Origin: Gemmatimonadota bacterium
GTDB taxonomy: Bacteria; Latescibacterota; UBA2968; UBA8231
Assembly (NCBI GenBank): GCA_018660835.1
Contig: JABJJN010000085.1
Location: 1-60,077, forward strand
Length of the DNA: 60,077 nt
Reading direction: 5' to 3'
Both the position numbers and the translations under genes were made by a program. Positions 34,674 to 42,145 of this stretch are shown here, piece after piece (position 1 is the stretch's first letter; the number at the start of each line of letters is the position of its first letter). The notes beneath the pieces are model-generated. The model made no database searches. It had not been told where the DNA came from and saw only the letters and a list, made by a program, of their open reading frames with translations.

Positions 34674-35225
34674 TTAGTGGATCGCCGGTGCCAGTTTGCG
34701 TGGACGGCTGCTGCGGTGCAGCTCGCCGACGATGGCGGCGAGCAGGGCCAGCGACAGCACAGCCATGATGACGGGCAGATGCTGCGTTGGCGCGGCGACG
34801 GGGGCACCCGGTGCCAGGGCGTCAACGATGTTGCGGTGACCGTAGCCTTCGGCGTAGCTGAGGGCACTGCCACCGGAGAAGCTGAGGGCGGTGCGGTCAG
34901 CGCCGGCGGCCAGCAGCATCTGCACGCTGCCAAGGTGGCCCGACTGTGCTGCCAGGATCAGGGCCGTATTGCCCAGGTGACTGCGAGCATCGACGTTGGC
35001 GCCTGCCGAGAGCAGTTCTGCGACGATTTCATCGTAGCCGTAGGCGGCGGCGACATGCAGGGCCGTCGAACCGTTAGCTGTTGTAGCGTTGACGTCGTGG
35101 TCGCCGTCGACCAGGGCGCTGCGTAGCAGGGGCAGGTCGTTGGCGAGGGTTGCTTCCATGACCTCGGCGCGTGCGGTCAAGGGCAGGATGATCAGGGCGA
35201 TGAATGTGATTGCGATGCGTTTCAT
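34674..35225 (-). CDS. Secreted, membrane-anchored ankyrin-repeat protein
   Basis: The ATG at 35225 follows GAGGAGG and gives 183 residues. The order is a signal peptide (MKRIAITFIALIILPLTARA), about three ankyrin repeats (ANGSTALHVAAAYGYDEIVA, HLGNTALILAAQSGHLGSVQ, and SGGSALSYAEGYGHRNIV), a Pro/Ala linker, a membrane helix at about 150-167 (LPVIMAVLSLALLAAIVG) and a basic tail. The repeats would lie outside, tethered to the membrane. It is a paralogue of the ankyrin gene at 12996-13466 (both share TALxxAxxYGYD and a C-terminal GHxxI region), which lacks the anchor. A perfect sigma54 promoter stands at 35255-35270. Confidence 0.9.
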   Translation of the reverse strand: MKRIAITFIALIILPLTARAEVMEATLANDLPLLRSALVDGDHDVNATTANGSTALHVAAAYGYDEIVAELLSAGANVDARSHLGNTALILAAQSGHLGSVQMLLAAGADRTALSFSGGSALSYAEGYGHRNIVDALAPGAPVAAPTQHLPVIMAVLSLALLAAIVGELHRSSRPRKLAPAIH

Positions 35226-35254
35226 ATTGGCCTCCTCTGGCTCACCCTCTCTAT

Positions 35255-35270
35255 TGCAACTGCCGTGCCA
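35255..35270 (-). promoter_or_regulatory. Sigma54 (-24/-12) promoter of the ankyrin gene 34674-35225
   Basis: The minus strand reads TGGCAC-GGCAG-TTGCA, a perfect consensus match. Transcription would begin near 35245, about 20 bases before the ATG. Confidence 0.88.
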
Positions 35271-35480
35271 CAATGATTCCGGTGCTCAGAAAAACGATGT
35301 AAAGATTTGTTTATATGTCAGATATGAAGAAAGAGTGAAGAGTTCTTCAACACCCAGGATGACGGCTGCCGCTGGCAAGATATTTGTCATATTTGCAGGA
35401 AATTCGCACGTAAGAACTTGATTATTAACGAGTTGGGCTGTATGGTGCCAATGTCCTTGTCGGCTGCCAATGATCTTGAC

Positions 35481-35511
35481 GGTCAATCCCGGCGCCCGCG
35501 AGGGATTGACC
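35481..35511. promoter_or_regulatory. 10-bp inverted repeat upstream of the amidohydrolase gene
   Basis: GGTCAATCCC (35481-35490) and GGGATTGACC (35502-35511) are perfect complements around an 11-nt GC-rich loop, about 90 bp before the ATG at 35602. No T-tract follows, so a repressor site or leader hairpin is more likely than a terminator. Confidence 0.4.
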
Positions 35512-35601
35512 GAGGCCCGTCTTCTGCCTTACTAGTTGGACCGATATCGCAGGACAGGGATCACCTATCCCCAACACAGACACTTTACTGGAAGAGCCAA
35601 C

Positions 35602-36432
35602 ATGATCGTCGACTCCCACACACATGCCTGGGAATTCTGGCCCTACGACCCGCCCGTGCCTGACCATGAACAGCGTGGCAAGGTGGAGAATCTCCTGTGG
35701 GAGATGGATCGTGTGGGCGTCGATCAGGCCGTCCTGGTGTGTGCTCGCATCGACCACAATCCGGGCAACAACGACTATGTCGCCGACATCGTGAAGAAGT
35801 ATTCGGATCGCCTGATCCAGTTTGCCGATGTGGACTGCTCGTGGTCAGAGGAGTATCACACGCCGGGAGCGGCCGACCGTCTGCGGCAGGCGGCTGAGCG
35901 TTATGATCTGAAGGGATTCACCCACTACGTGAAGTCTGACACAGAGTGGTTCGCTTCTGACGAGGGGCTGGCCTTCTTCGAGGTCGCTGCTGAGATGAAG
36001 CTGATCGCCAGTCTTGCCATGGGCCCCAACTGGCAACCGGCGCTGCGCGAATTGGCGACTCGTTTTCCGACGGTGCCCTTCCTGTGTCACCACATGGCGG
36101 GCTGCCGGGCTGATGACCCGAGCAAGCTGAAGCAGATCGCTGAGTCGGCGTCCGTGCCCAATATCCACATCAAGATGTCCGGCTTTCACTATGTCTCGCC
36201 GACGACGTGGAACTTTCCGTATGAGAACTGTCGCGACACGGTGCGCGGACTCTATGATGCCTTTGGTCCCGAGCGACTCTGTTGGGGCTCAGACTATCCG
36301 GTGGTGCGTAGGGCCATGACCTATCAGCACGCCCTGGAGGCTTTCCGCGCCTGTGACTTCATCCCTGCCGCAGACCAGGAGCGTATTCTCGGCGGCGCCC
36401 TATCCGACTTGCTTGCCGCCGCAGGCTCCTGA
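35602..36432 (+). CDS. Amidohydrolase family protein (amidohydrolase_2, TIM-barrel)
   Basis: ATG at 35602, after GGAAGAG, gives 276 residues. The metal-binding DSHTHAWEF (H6, H8) opens the protein. FPTVPFLCHHMAG in the middle and CWGSDYPVV near the end supply the further His and the catalytic Asp typical of amidohydrolase_2 enzymes. Members hydrolyse lactones or decarboxylate aromatic or sugar acids in the cytoplasm. No signal peptide is present. Downstream genes are separated by 70 bp and unrelated in function, so it may stand alone under the inverted repeat at 35481-35511. Substrate not determinable. Confidence 0.87.
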   Translation: MIVDSHTHAWEFWPYDPPVPDHEQRGKVENLLWEMDRVGVDQAVLVCARIDHNPGNNDYVADIVKKYSDRLIQFADVDCSWSEEYHTPGAADRLRQAAERYDLKGFTHYVKSDTEWFASDEGLAFFEVAAEMKLIASLAMGPNWQPALRELATRFPTVPFLCHHMAGCRADDPSKLKQIAESASVPNIHIKMSGFHYVSPTTWNFPYENCRDTVRGLYDAFGPERLCWGSDYPVVRRAMTYQHALEAFRACDFIPAADQERILGGALSDLLAAAGS

Positions 36433-36505
36433 GAGTCCCCGCAGCTACCGTGGTTGTCTATATTTCGAAGGACGTATAAATCCATCCGCCTCTGTTGACT
36501 GACTC

Positions 36506-38068
36506 ATGACGACTGCCACATCTCAAGCCGCTGCCTCTGAGGAGCTTCTCCCGGCCGACCTTCGCGTCGAACTGTGGAAGCGTATCGAGCGTCGTCTGCG
36601 CAAAGGCGAAGTCTTGATCACGAGTGAGCAGTTCTTCAAGGCCATGGCAAAGGATTTCAAGCGTCTCGTGCGGGTTGACCCTGATCGTCGCATCAAAATC
36701 GAATTGCTGCAGATGATCATCCAGGTCAACGAGACCCATCCAGAGACCTATCTGACGATGGGTATCAAGAACGCCGTGAAGACCTTCATCCAGGATGCGC
36801 AGAAAGGCGGTGCCGACGAGGAGGGCACCGAATCGCTGCAGGAGATGATGGCGAGCATGGTGCGCGAGGGTCGTACGGCCATGTGGCTGGAAGGCATGGG
36901 AATCAACGTCGATGAGCGCACGCTGACGACCCGCCTTGAACAGACGATCCTCTCCATCATCGAAGGCAAAAAAGTCAGGGGGCGGGCAGAAAGACGCGAG
37001 CGCACGCGCCGTCAGCGCCGTCCCGCTTCAGAGATGGTGGGTGTGCGCACGACAGAGGTCGAGGCAGTCGGCGAGGCAGAGCCGCCTGCCGTTGAAGGCC
37101 CACCAACGATGGAAGAGCAGCAGCAGCGGGCAGCAGAAGAAAAAGAACGCACGGCAGAGATGGTCGCAGAGGAGATCGAGCGTGCGCCGCGAAACCTTGA
37201 TTCGTATCAGAATCAGAAGCTTCTCAGCGAAGACGAGGCGAGCAAACTGCGAGAGTTGTATGGCATCGGCCAGCGTCTGGCCGATGGCGAGATCGATGAT
37301 GAGGAAGCGCAGCGTTTACGCGACGAAATCGGTGATGTCGTGCGCGAGAAGTTGGAAGCAAGACTGCGTGAGGCCGTCGATCACTCCCTGCACTATATCA
37401 CCACGTTTGAGGCACTCAAACGCCTGCCCGGCGATCGCGATGCAGCGCTGCGACTGTTGATCAAGCACAAGAATCAGGTCGTCGCAGAGGATGCTGAGAA
37501 GATTGACCTGTCCGTCGTTACGTCGACCCTCGAGAAGGACGATGATCTGCTGGAGAATCTCGGGTTGATGATGGAGCGCAAGGATCACGAGATGCGCATG
37601 CTTGCTGCGGACATGCCACCGTACCGACACATCTACAGTGGTGAGAAGCTGGGCAAATACACGGTGGGCGAGAGTTTTGTCGGTGATCTACGCGAAGTGG
37701 AACGAGAAGAACTATCTGAGAAGTTGAATTCCGAGGACAGCGACGTGCGATTGAAGGCGGCGGGCGATATCAAATCGATGCTCGCTCTACTCAATGCTTT
37801 CATGAAGGTGGATCTGCCCTTTCATCACGAGGTGCGTCGTCTGCGCATTATCCTGCGCATGAAGAATCTCTACAATGGCGCCATGGATGAGAAAGACGGT
37901 CGCAATCGGGTGCAGCAGTTCCTGCGACGACGACTCAATAATCTGTATCCGGATCTGACGCGCGAAGAGAAAGCGGCGATCGAAGCGGCGGGGAATAGCA
38001 TCTGTGAGGTGAGCGGTGGTGATGATGAGGAGGGGGGAGACAGGGCAAAGCGCGTCTATCGCGTCTGA
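36506..38068 (+). CDS. Hypothetical charged protein with helical regions, 520 aa
   Basis: No known domain was recognised. The protein is highly charged and almost entirely helical in appearance. Residues 1-150 contain amphipathic helices (LLPADLRVELWKRIERRLRK, DFKRLVRVDPDRRIKIELLQ). A basic patch (RGRAERRERTRRQRR) and a Glu/Gln-rich linker occupy about 150-235. A second helical half (about 240-510) includes VDHSLHYITTFEALKR and YNGAMDEKDGRNRVQQFLRR. There is no signal peptide and no membrane helix, so it is cytoplasmic. It precedes a secreted Spy-like protein gene by 19 bp, so the two may share an operon. An adaptor or nucleic-acid-binding role would be speculation. Confidence 0.75.
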   Translation: MTTATSQAAASEELLPADLRVELWKRIERRLRKGEVLITSEQFFKAMAKDFKRLVRVDPDRRIKIELLQMIIQVNETHPETYLTMGIKNAVKTFIQDAQKGGADEEGTESLQEMMASMVREGRTAMWLEGMGINVDERTLTTRLEQTILSIIEGKKVRGRAERRERTRRQRRPASEMVGVRTTEVEAVGEAEPPAVEGPPTMEEQQQRAAEEKERTAEMVAEEIERAPRNLDSYQNQKLLSEDEASKLRELYGIGQRLADGEIDDEEAQRLRDEIGDVVREKLEARLREAVDHSLHYITTFEALKRLPGDRDAALRLLIKHKNQVVAEDAEKIDLSVVTSTLEKDDDLLENLGLMMERKDHEMRMLAADMPPYRHIYSGEKLGKYTVGESFVGDLREVEREELSEKLNSEDSDVRLKAAGDIKSMLALLNAFMKVDLPFHHEVRRLRIILRMKNLYNGAMDEKDGRNRVQQFLRRRLNNLYPDLTREEKAAIEAAGNSICEVSGGDDEEGGDRAKRVYRV

Positions 38069-38087
38069 GCGTCTGTTGTTACCTGCC

Positions 38088-38816
38088 ATGAAGCGACAAA
38101 CGATTTCCTGTCTGGTTGGCCTGTTGCTTATCGGTGTTCTGTGTTCTGCATCGTCGCCGGCGGTGGCGTTGGACGAGAATATCTTCCGTCAACGTCTGCA
38201 GGAAGCGCTCGCCCTGACGCCGGAGCAAAGCGACAGCCTGCGTTTCCTGCGTGCCGATCTGGAAGCCGAGCTGGCCCTGCTGCGCAGCGATGTGCTCACG
38301 GGGGCACTGCTCGCCATCGAGGGACGGATTCGGTATCGCGAAGTAATCGATGTCTATCGAGCCGCGCGCCAACAGATGCTGACCGAAGACCAGCGAAACT
38401 TACTCCAACGGGCGCAGCAGTTGGCCCGTGAGCGTCTGCTGACCGATGGTCGGCCCCCTGAGCAAACACCGTTGGAACAACTACCCGAGGCACTGGATCT
38501 GACGACGGACCAGGTTGACCGCTGGCGCGCTCTGCTGACTCGCCAACGCACCGAGGTCGCCGAGAGCCGTGAGGCCGGTGAAACGCTGCAGCCGGAGGAC
38601 TATCGCCGACTGCGCGAGTCGCATCGCATCGCCTTCGAATCGATGCTCAGCCCACAGCAGCGCCTGACCCTCGAACAGGTTCGTCATCGTTGGCGATCGG
38701 CGCGAGAACTCGCCACGACGATGCCCGACAGCCTGGTGATCCACGACGAGTTGCCGTTCCCCGATGACTTCGGTGACTACGACGACGACGCGCCTATCGG
38801 GGAGATCCCGGACTAA
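38088..38816 (+). CDS. Secreted helical protein with LTxxQ-like motifs (Spy/CpxP-like)
   Basis: ATG at 38088 gives 242 residues with a signal peptide (MKRQTISCLVGLLLIGVLCS, cleavage near AVA). The mature part is all-helical with repeated L-T/S-P-E/Q-Q motifs (LALTPEQSDSLRFL, MLTEDQRNLLQRAQQ, LDLTTDQVDRWRALL, MLSPQQRLTLEQVRH), as in Spy/CpxP-type periplasmic chaperones or metal-stress proteins, and an acidic tail (FPDDFGDYDDDAPIGEIPD). The resemblance is motif-level, so the function is tentative. The stop codon lies inside the first unit of a 20-bp tandem repeat. Confidence 0.7.
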   Translation: MKRQTISCLVGLLLIGVLCSASSPAVALDENIFRQRLQEALALTPEQSDSLRFLRADLEAELALLRSDVLTGALLAIEGRIRYREVIDVYRAARQQMLTEDQRNLLQRAQQLARERLLTDGRPPEQTPLEQLPEALDLTTDQVDRWRALLTRQRTEVAESREAGETLQPEDYRRLRESHRIAFESMLSPQQRLTLEQVRHRWRSARELATTMPDSLVIHDELPFPDDFGDYDDDAPIGEIPD

Positions 38817-38880
38817 GCGAAGCAGATCCGGACTAAGCGAAGCAGATCCGGACTAAGCGAAGCAGATCCCACACTAAGCA
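38811..38880. repeat. Tandem repeat, three 20-bp units plus a partial fourth
   Basis: GACTAAGCGAAGCAGATCCG starts at 38811, 38831 and 38851 (the third unit ends in C instead of G). A shortened fourth copy (CACTAAGCA) follows at about 38872. The first unit contains the stop codon of the upstream gene, so slippage here would not change that protein. Confidence 0.9.
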
Positions 38881-38925
38881 ATGCCACGCTCGATCAGCTC
38901 TCCAGCAAACAGGAAGGTTTGAGTC

Positions 38926-40275
38926 ATGAGTCTGAAACCCTGGATCCGTATTGGCCAGCCCCTCGAAGCGGTGATCGAGGACTGGGAGCGCATTCTCGAT
39001 GCCTGGGAAGCGGGTGGTATTCGTGGCCTCGTTTTCGGTCGTCTGACGTTCCGTGACGACGACGGCGGCTTCACCATCCCCGCCTTCCAGAGCAACGCCC
39101 AGATCTTCAAAGATCGCGGTTTCGAAGTCAGCGAAAGCGGCGGCAAACCGACCGATCCCAAACGCGAGAAAATGCTGCATGATATGCTGGCCAGCGCCAA
39201 GGCGCGCGACTGGCAAGTGCTGATCTTCTGCCCGGGCCAATCCACACACAGCATCAAGGGCAAACCCCTTGATGAAGATCCTCACGGCGCCCTCATGCAG
39301 GCGGCGATCTGGCAGGATGTGTTCGAGGCCTTTCCGGAAGCCGACGGTGGCCTGATGGATGGATGGACCGAATCGGCCTACGAATTGATCTACCATCACG
39401 GCAATGCCGTCTTCCGTGAAATGAGAGACAACGAAAAGGAAACCGCCGAAGCCCGTGGGTGGGATGCGGCGCGTCTGGATCGTGGTCGGGCGCACATGGA
39501 ACAGAGTTTCAAGAAACTGACTTCCAAGAGGGTTGGTTATTTCGGCCATCACGGGTTGTTGTCGACGCTCAATCTGTTCGATGTCAATGAGGACGCCTTG
39601 TACTGGCTGCGATGGCGCCGCGACGATGGGTTGCAGATGGGGCGTGCCTTTCGTGAGCAACTCGATCAGATGCCACGCAAGCTGCTGCTCGGCAATGGCC
39701 TGCGCTCCGCCGTGTTCAGTGGTATGACGGCGATGGACTTTCACGCCTGGGATGAAGTGCTGGATATCTTCCAGGTGAAACACTACTTCTGGCACCGTGG
39801 GTTTGATGGGATGTATGGCACGGTCGCTCGCTGGGTGCAGCAGATCGGGCGGTGGAATCCGGAGCTCACTGAGCAGGAGTGTTTCACCGTTGCCCGCGCC
39901 TGGCTCGGTGTGCAACTGCCGGAGATCGATTCTCTGGCAGATATGGAACTCGGCTTTCCGCAGGCCTTCTTTGATGAGGTCGTAAAGGAAGAGACGCAGC
40001 GCGCTCTGGCCGCTGTCAGCGATCCGTGGAAGGTGCTGCCCTGGGTCGACACGGGCCGCATGCCACACGCAGGGGATCCGATGACCTCCGGTGATCTGCA
40101 TCGCATCCTGACAGCCTCACATGAGGCGGGGCTGCAGCGCTTTCTGTTTCACAATCACGCCCACCTGACCGCGGCGGAATGGAAAGTGATTTCGCGCATG
40201 TGTGGCCAGGAGTGGGATGAGAATCCGGAAGGCTACTGGCCCCCGGCGACACCACGCCCGAACACCTTCGGTTGA
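38926..40275 (+). CDS. Hypothetical protein, 449 aa, possible TIM-barrel enzyme
   Basis: No family is recognised with confidence. The protein starts MSLKPWIRIGQPLEAVIEDW after AGGAAGG. It alternates short strands and helices as in a beta/alpha barrel: GGIRGLVFGRLTF, WQVLIFCPGQSTH, AFPEADGGLMDGWTESAYEL, KRVGYFGHHGLLST, GLQRFLFHNHAHLTAAEWKV. Several conserved-looking His, Asp and Glu residues could form an active site. A barrel hydrolase is one reading. It is cytoplasmic, and its stop lies five bases before the start of the D-threonine-aldolase-like gene, with the cysteine hydrolase gene next, so the three probably work in one pathway. Confidence 0.75.
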   Translation: MSLKPWIRIGQPLEAVIEDWERILDAWEAGGIRGLVFGRLTFRDDDGGFTIPAFQSNAQIFKDRGFEVSESGGKPTDPKREKMLHDMLASAKARDWQVLIFCPGQSTHSIKGKPLDEDPHGALMQAAIWQDVFEAFPEADGGLMDGWTESAYELIYHHGNAVFREMRDNEKETAEARGWDAARLDRGRAHMEQSFKKLTSKRVGYFGHHGLLSTLNLFDVNEDALYWLRWRRDDGLQMGRAFREQLDQMPRKLLLGNGLRSAVFSGMTAMDFHAWDEVLDIFQVKHYFWHRGFDGMYGTVARWVQQIGRWNPELTEQECFTVARAWLGVQLPEIDSLADMELGFPQAFFDEVVKEETQRALAAVSDPWKVLPWVDTGRMPHAGDPMTSGDLHRILTASHEAGLQRFLFHNHAHLTAAEWKVISRMCGQEWDENPEGYWPPATPRPNTFG

Positions 40276-40280
40276 TCGAC

Positions 40281-41381
40281 ATGACCATAAGTCCGATCGG
40301 GTTGCCCATCGAGGCGCTGGATACACCAACGCTGCTCGTTGATCTCGACATCCTCGAGCGCAATCTGCAGCGCATGAAGCGGATCATCATGGACGAGGCT
40401 GGTATCGCGTGGCGTCCCCACACGAAAGGGATGAAGACGCCCACTCTGGCGCACATGCTGATGCGCGCCGGTGCGCACGGCATTACCTGCGCCAAACTGG
40501 GTGAAGCCGAGGTCATGGCTGCCGGCGGTGTGCAGAATATCCTCATTGCCAATCAGGTCGTGGGGCCGCTGAAGGCGAAGCGGTTGGCGCGTCTGCAGCG
40601 CTCCACGTCTGTGCTCAGTTGTGTCGACAGTGAGTGCGGCGCGGCCTTTCTCGGTGCGGCAGCCATCGCGGAGGGGACACGCGTACCTGTCGTGATCGAA
40701 GTGGACACAGGGATGGGACGCGCCGGTGTCTTGCCGGGAGATGCCACGGTGGATCTGGCGAAGAGGGTCGATCAGATCGACGGCGTGGAGCTCGTCGGTC
40801 TGATGACGTGGGAAGCAGCGGCGGCGAAGGAAGCGGACATCGATGCAAAGCGGGCTGCCGCGACGCGCATGCTGACAGGCTTGACCGAGTCGGCTGACGC
40901 CTGTCGCGCGGCGGGGCTGAACATGGAGATCGTCACCTGTGGCGGCACTCTGACTTATTGGTTCAGCGCCTTTCATCCTGGTGTCACGGAGATGCAGGCC
41001 GGTGGCGGCATCTACGGTGACGCCATGTATTGCCACAAGTATGGGGTGGATCACGAGTTTGCTCTGACGATCAAGTCGACGGTGACGTCGCGTCCGACAC
41101 CGCGCCGCATCATCTGCGATGCGGGCAAGAAGACGATGTCCGCCGACGTTGCGTGGCCCATTCCGCAGGGCATCGGCGACGTGGCAGAGATGAAGCAGTC
41201 TGCTGAGCACGGGATCATCGAACTTGTCGCGCCGAGTGACACGCCCGCCGTCGGGGATCACCTGCACTGGATCGCGGGGTACTCGGACACGACCGTCTTC
41301 CTGCACAATGAGTTGGTGGCAACGCGCGGCGGGATCGTCGAGGCTGTCTGGCCTCTGCTCGGGCGCGGTAAACTCACCTGA
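40281..41381 (+). CDS. PLP-dependent D-threonine aldolase / D-serine dehydratase-like enzyme (alanine-racemase fold)
   Basis: The 366-residue protein has the fold-type III PLP barrel (about 10-250) with the cofactor lysine K49 in GIAWRPHTKGMKTPTLAHML. VVIEVDTGMGRAGV and MEIVTCGGTLTYWF follow. A C-terminal beta domain contains the metal-site residues (VAPSDTPAVGDHLHWIAG). Family members cleave D-threonine-type amino acids to glycine plus aldehyde, or deaminate D-serine. The ATG at 40281 is chosen; a TTG at 40272 overlapping the upstream stop is possible. It lies in a probable three-gene operon with the 449-aa protein and the cysteine hydrolase. The presence of an L-threonine aldolase at 44773 makes beta-hydroxy amino acid turnover a theme here. 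Confidence 0.88.
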   Translation: MTISPIGLPIEALDTPTLLVDLDILERNLQRMKRIIMDEAGIAWRPHTKGMKTPTLAHMLMRAGAHGITCAKLGEAEVMAAGGVQNILIANQVVGPLKAKRLARLQRSTSVLSCVDSECGAAFLGAAAIAEGTRVPVVIEVDTGMGRAGVLPGDATVDLAKRVDQIDGVELVGLMTWEAAAAKEADIDAKRAAATRMLTGLTESADACRAAGLNMEIVTCGGTLTYWFSAFHPGVTEMQAGGGIYGDAMYCHKYGVDHEFALTIKSTVTSRPTPRRIICDAGKKTMSADVAWPIPQGIGDVAEMKQSAEHGIIELVAPSDTPAVGDHLHWIAGYSDTTVFLHNELVATRGGIVEAVWPLLGRGKLT

Positions 41382-41426
41382 CCCCATCGCGACGCCGATC
41401 GGTTTGGTCGTCCAGGAGAAATCGCA

Positions 41427-42134
41427 ATGAACACCTTCAAGCTACCGGTCCGCTGGTACCACGGTGCAGGTTACTACAAGGGTGAACATCACGAGGATGG
41501 TCATCGCTACGAGGACATGGAACTGGAGCTGTCGCAGACGGCCTTCATGATCGTTGACAGTGACTGTGGCCCCGGGAATCCATATGTGGAAGATGGGATC
41601 GCGCCGGCGCTGGCGGCCTCACGTGCGGCAGGTATGCACGTGTTCTTCATCCACAATGACTTCTCCCTCGTGGACGAACCGGGCAGCATCAAGCGTGAGA
41701 TTCACGGCACACGCTGGGGATCGGAAGACGCCGGTGTGCGGCCGCCACCGAGTCGTGAACCACTGAAGCCAAACTACAGTCCATCGATTCAGCCCCTTGA
41801 GCACGAACCGGACTTTCCCAAGCGGGAGTGGTCGGGTTTCCACGAGACCCACGTCGACTATCATCTGCGCTGTCACGGCATCAAGACACTGATCGCTGTG
41901 GGCTTCTCGCACCGTGCGTGTCTCTATCTCACCTGCACCGGTGCGGTGGAGCACAACTATCGCGTTATCATGCTGCGCGACTGCACACATTCCGGAGAGT
42001 ATCCAGACACGGTGGACGAGTCGCTGGAAGAAGGCGGATGGCTGCGCAAGATCATGTTCCGCAACTTCGAACATGTCGTGGGGTATACGTCGATGAGTGC
42101 GGACCTGGTTGGCGCTCTCGGCCAGACGAGCTAG
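41427..42134 (+). CDS. Cysteine hydrolase (isochorismatase-like family)
   Basis: The 235-residue enzyme follows AGGAGAA and keeps the catalytic triad of the isochorismatase-like superfamily: D44 in MIVDSDCG, K132 in FPKREWSGF and C165 in GFSHRACLYLT. A Lys/His-rich N-terminal extension precedes the core. Relatives hydrolyse amides such as nicotinamide, N-carbamoyl compounds or ureidoacrylate. The gene follows the D-threonine-aldolase-like gene by 45 bp and is convergent with the methyltransferase gene by 11 bp. The substrate is unknown. Confidence 0.9.
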   Translation: MNTFKLPVRWYHGAGYYKGEHHEDGHRYEDMELELSQTAFMIVDSDCGPGNPYVEDGIAPALAASRAAGMHVFFIHNDFSLVDEPGSIKREIHGTRWGSEDAGVRPPPSREPLKPNYSPSIQPLEHEPDFPKREWSGFHETHVDYHLRCHGIKTLIAVGFSHRACLYLTCTGAVEHNYRVIMLRDCTHSGEYPDTVDESLEEGGWLRKIMFRNFEHVVGYTSMSADLVGALGQTS

Positions 42135-42145
42135 ATAACGCGACT

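Larger units (their letters stand above)
35226..35601. other. Divergent intergenic region with sigma54 promoter and an inverted repeat
   Basis: This 376-bp region separates the ankyrin gene (minus) from the amidohydrolase gene (plus). It holds the sigma54 promoter at 35255-35270, an AT-rich middle, and a perfect 10-bp inverted repeat at 35481-35511 nearer the amidohydrolase. No coding sequence was recognised. Confidence 0.6.

Noticed and set aside
35452..35470. GTGCCA on the plus strand near the amidohydrolase gene as a further minus-strand sigma54 site
   Set aside because: Reading the minus strand gives TGGCAC-CATAC-AGCCC, lacking TTGC at -12.
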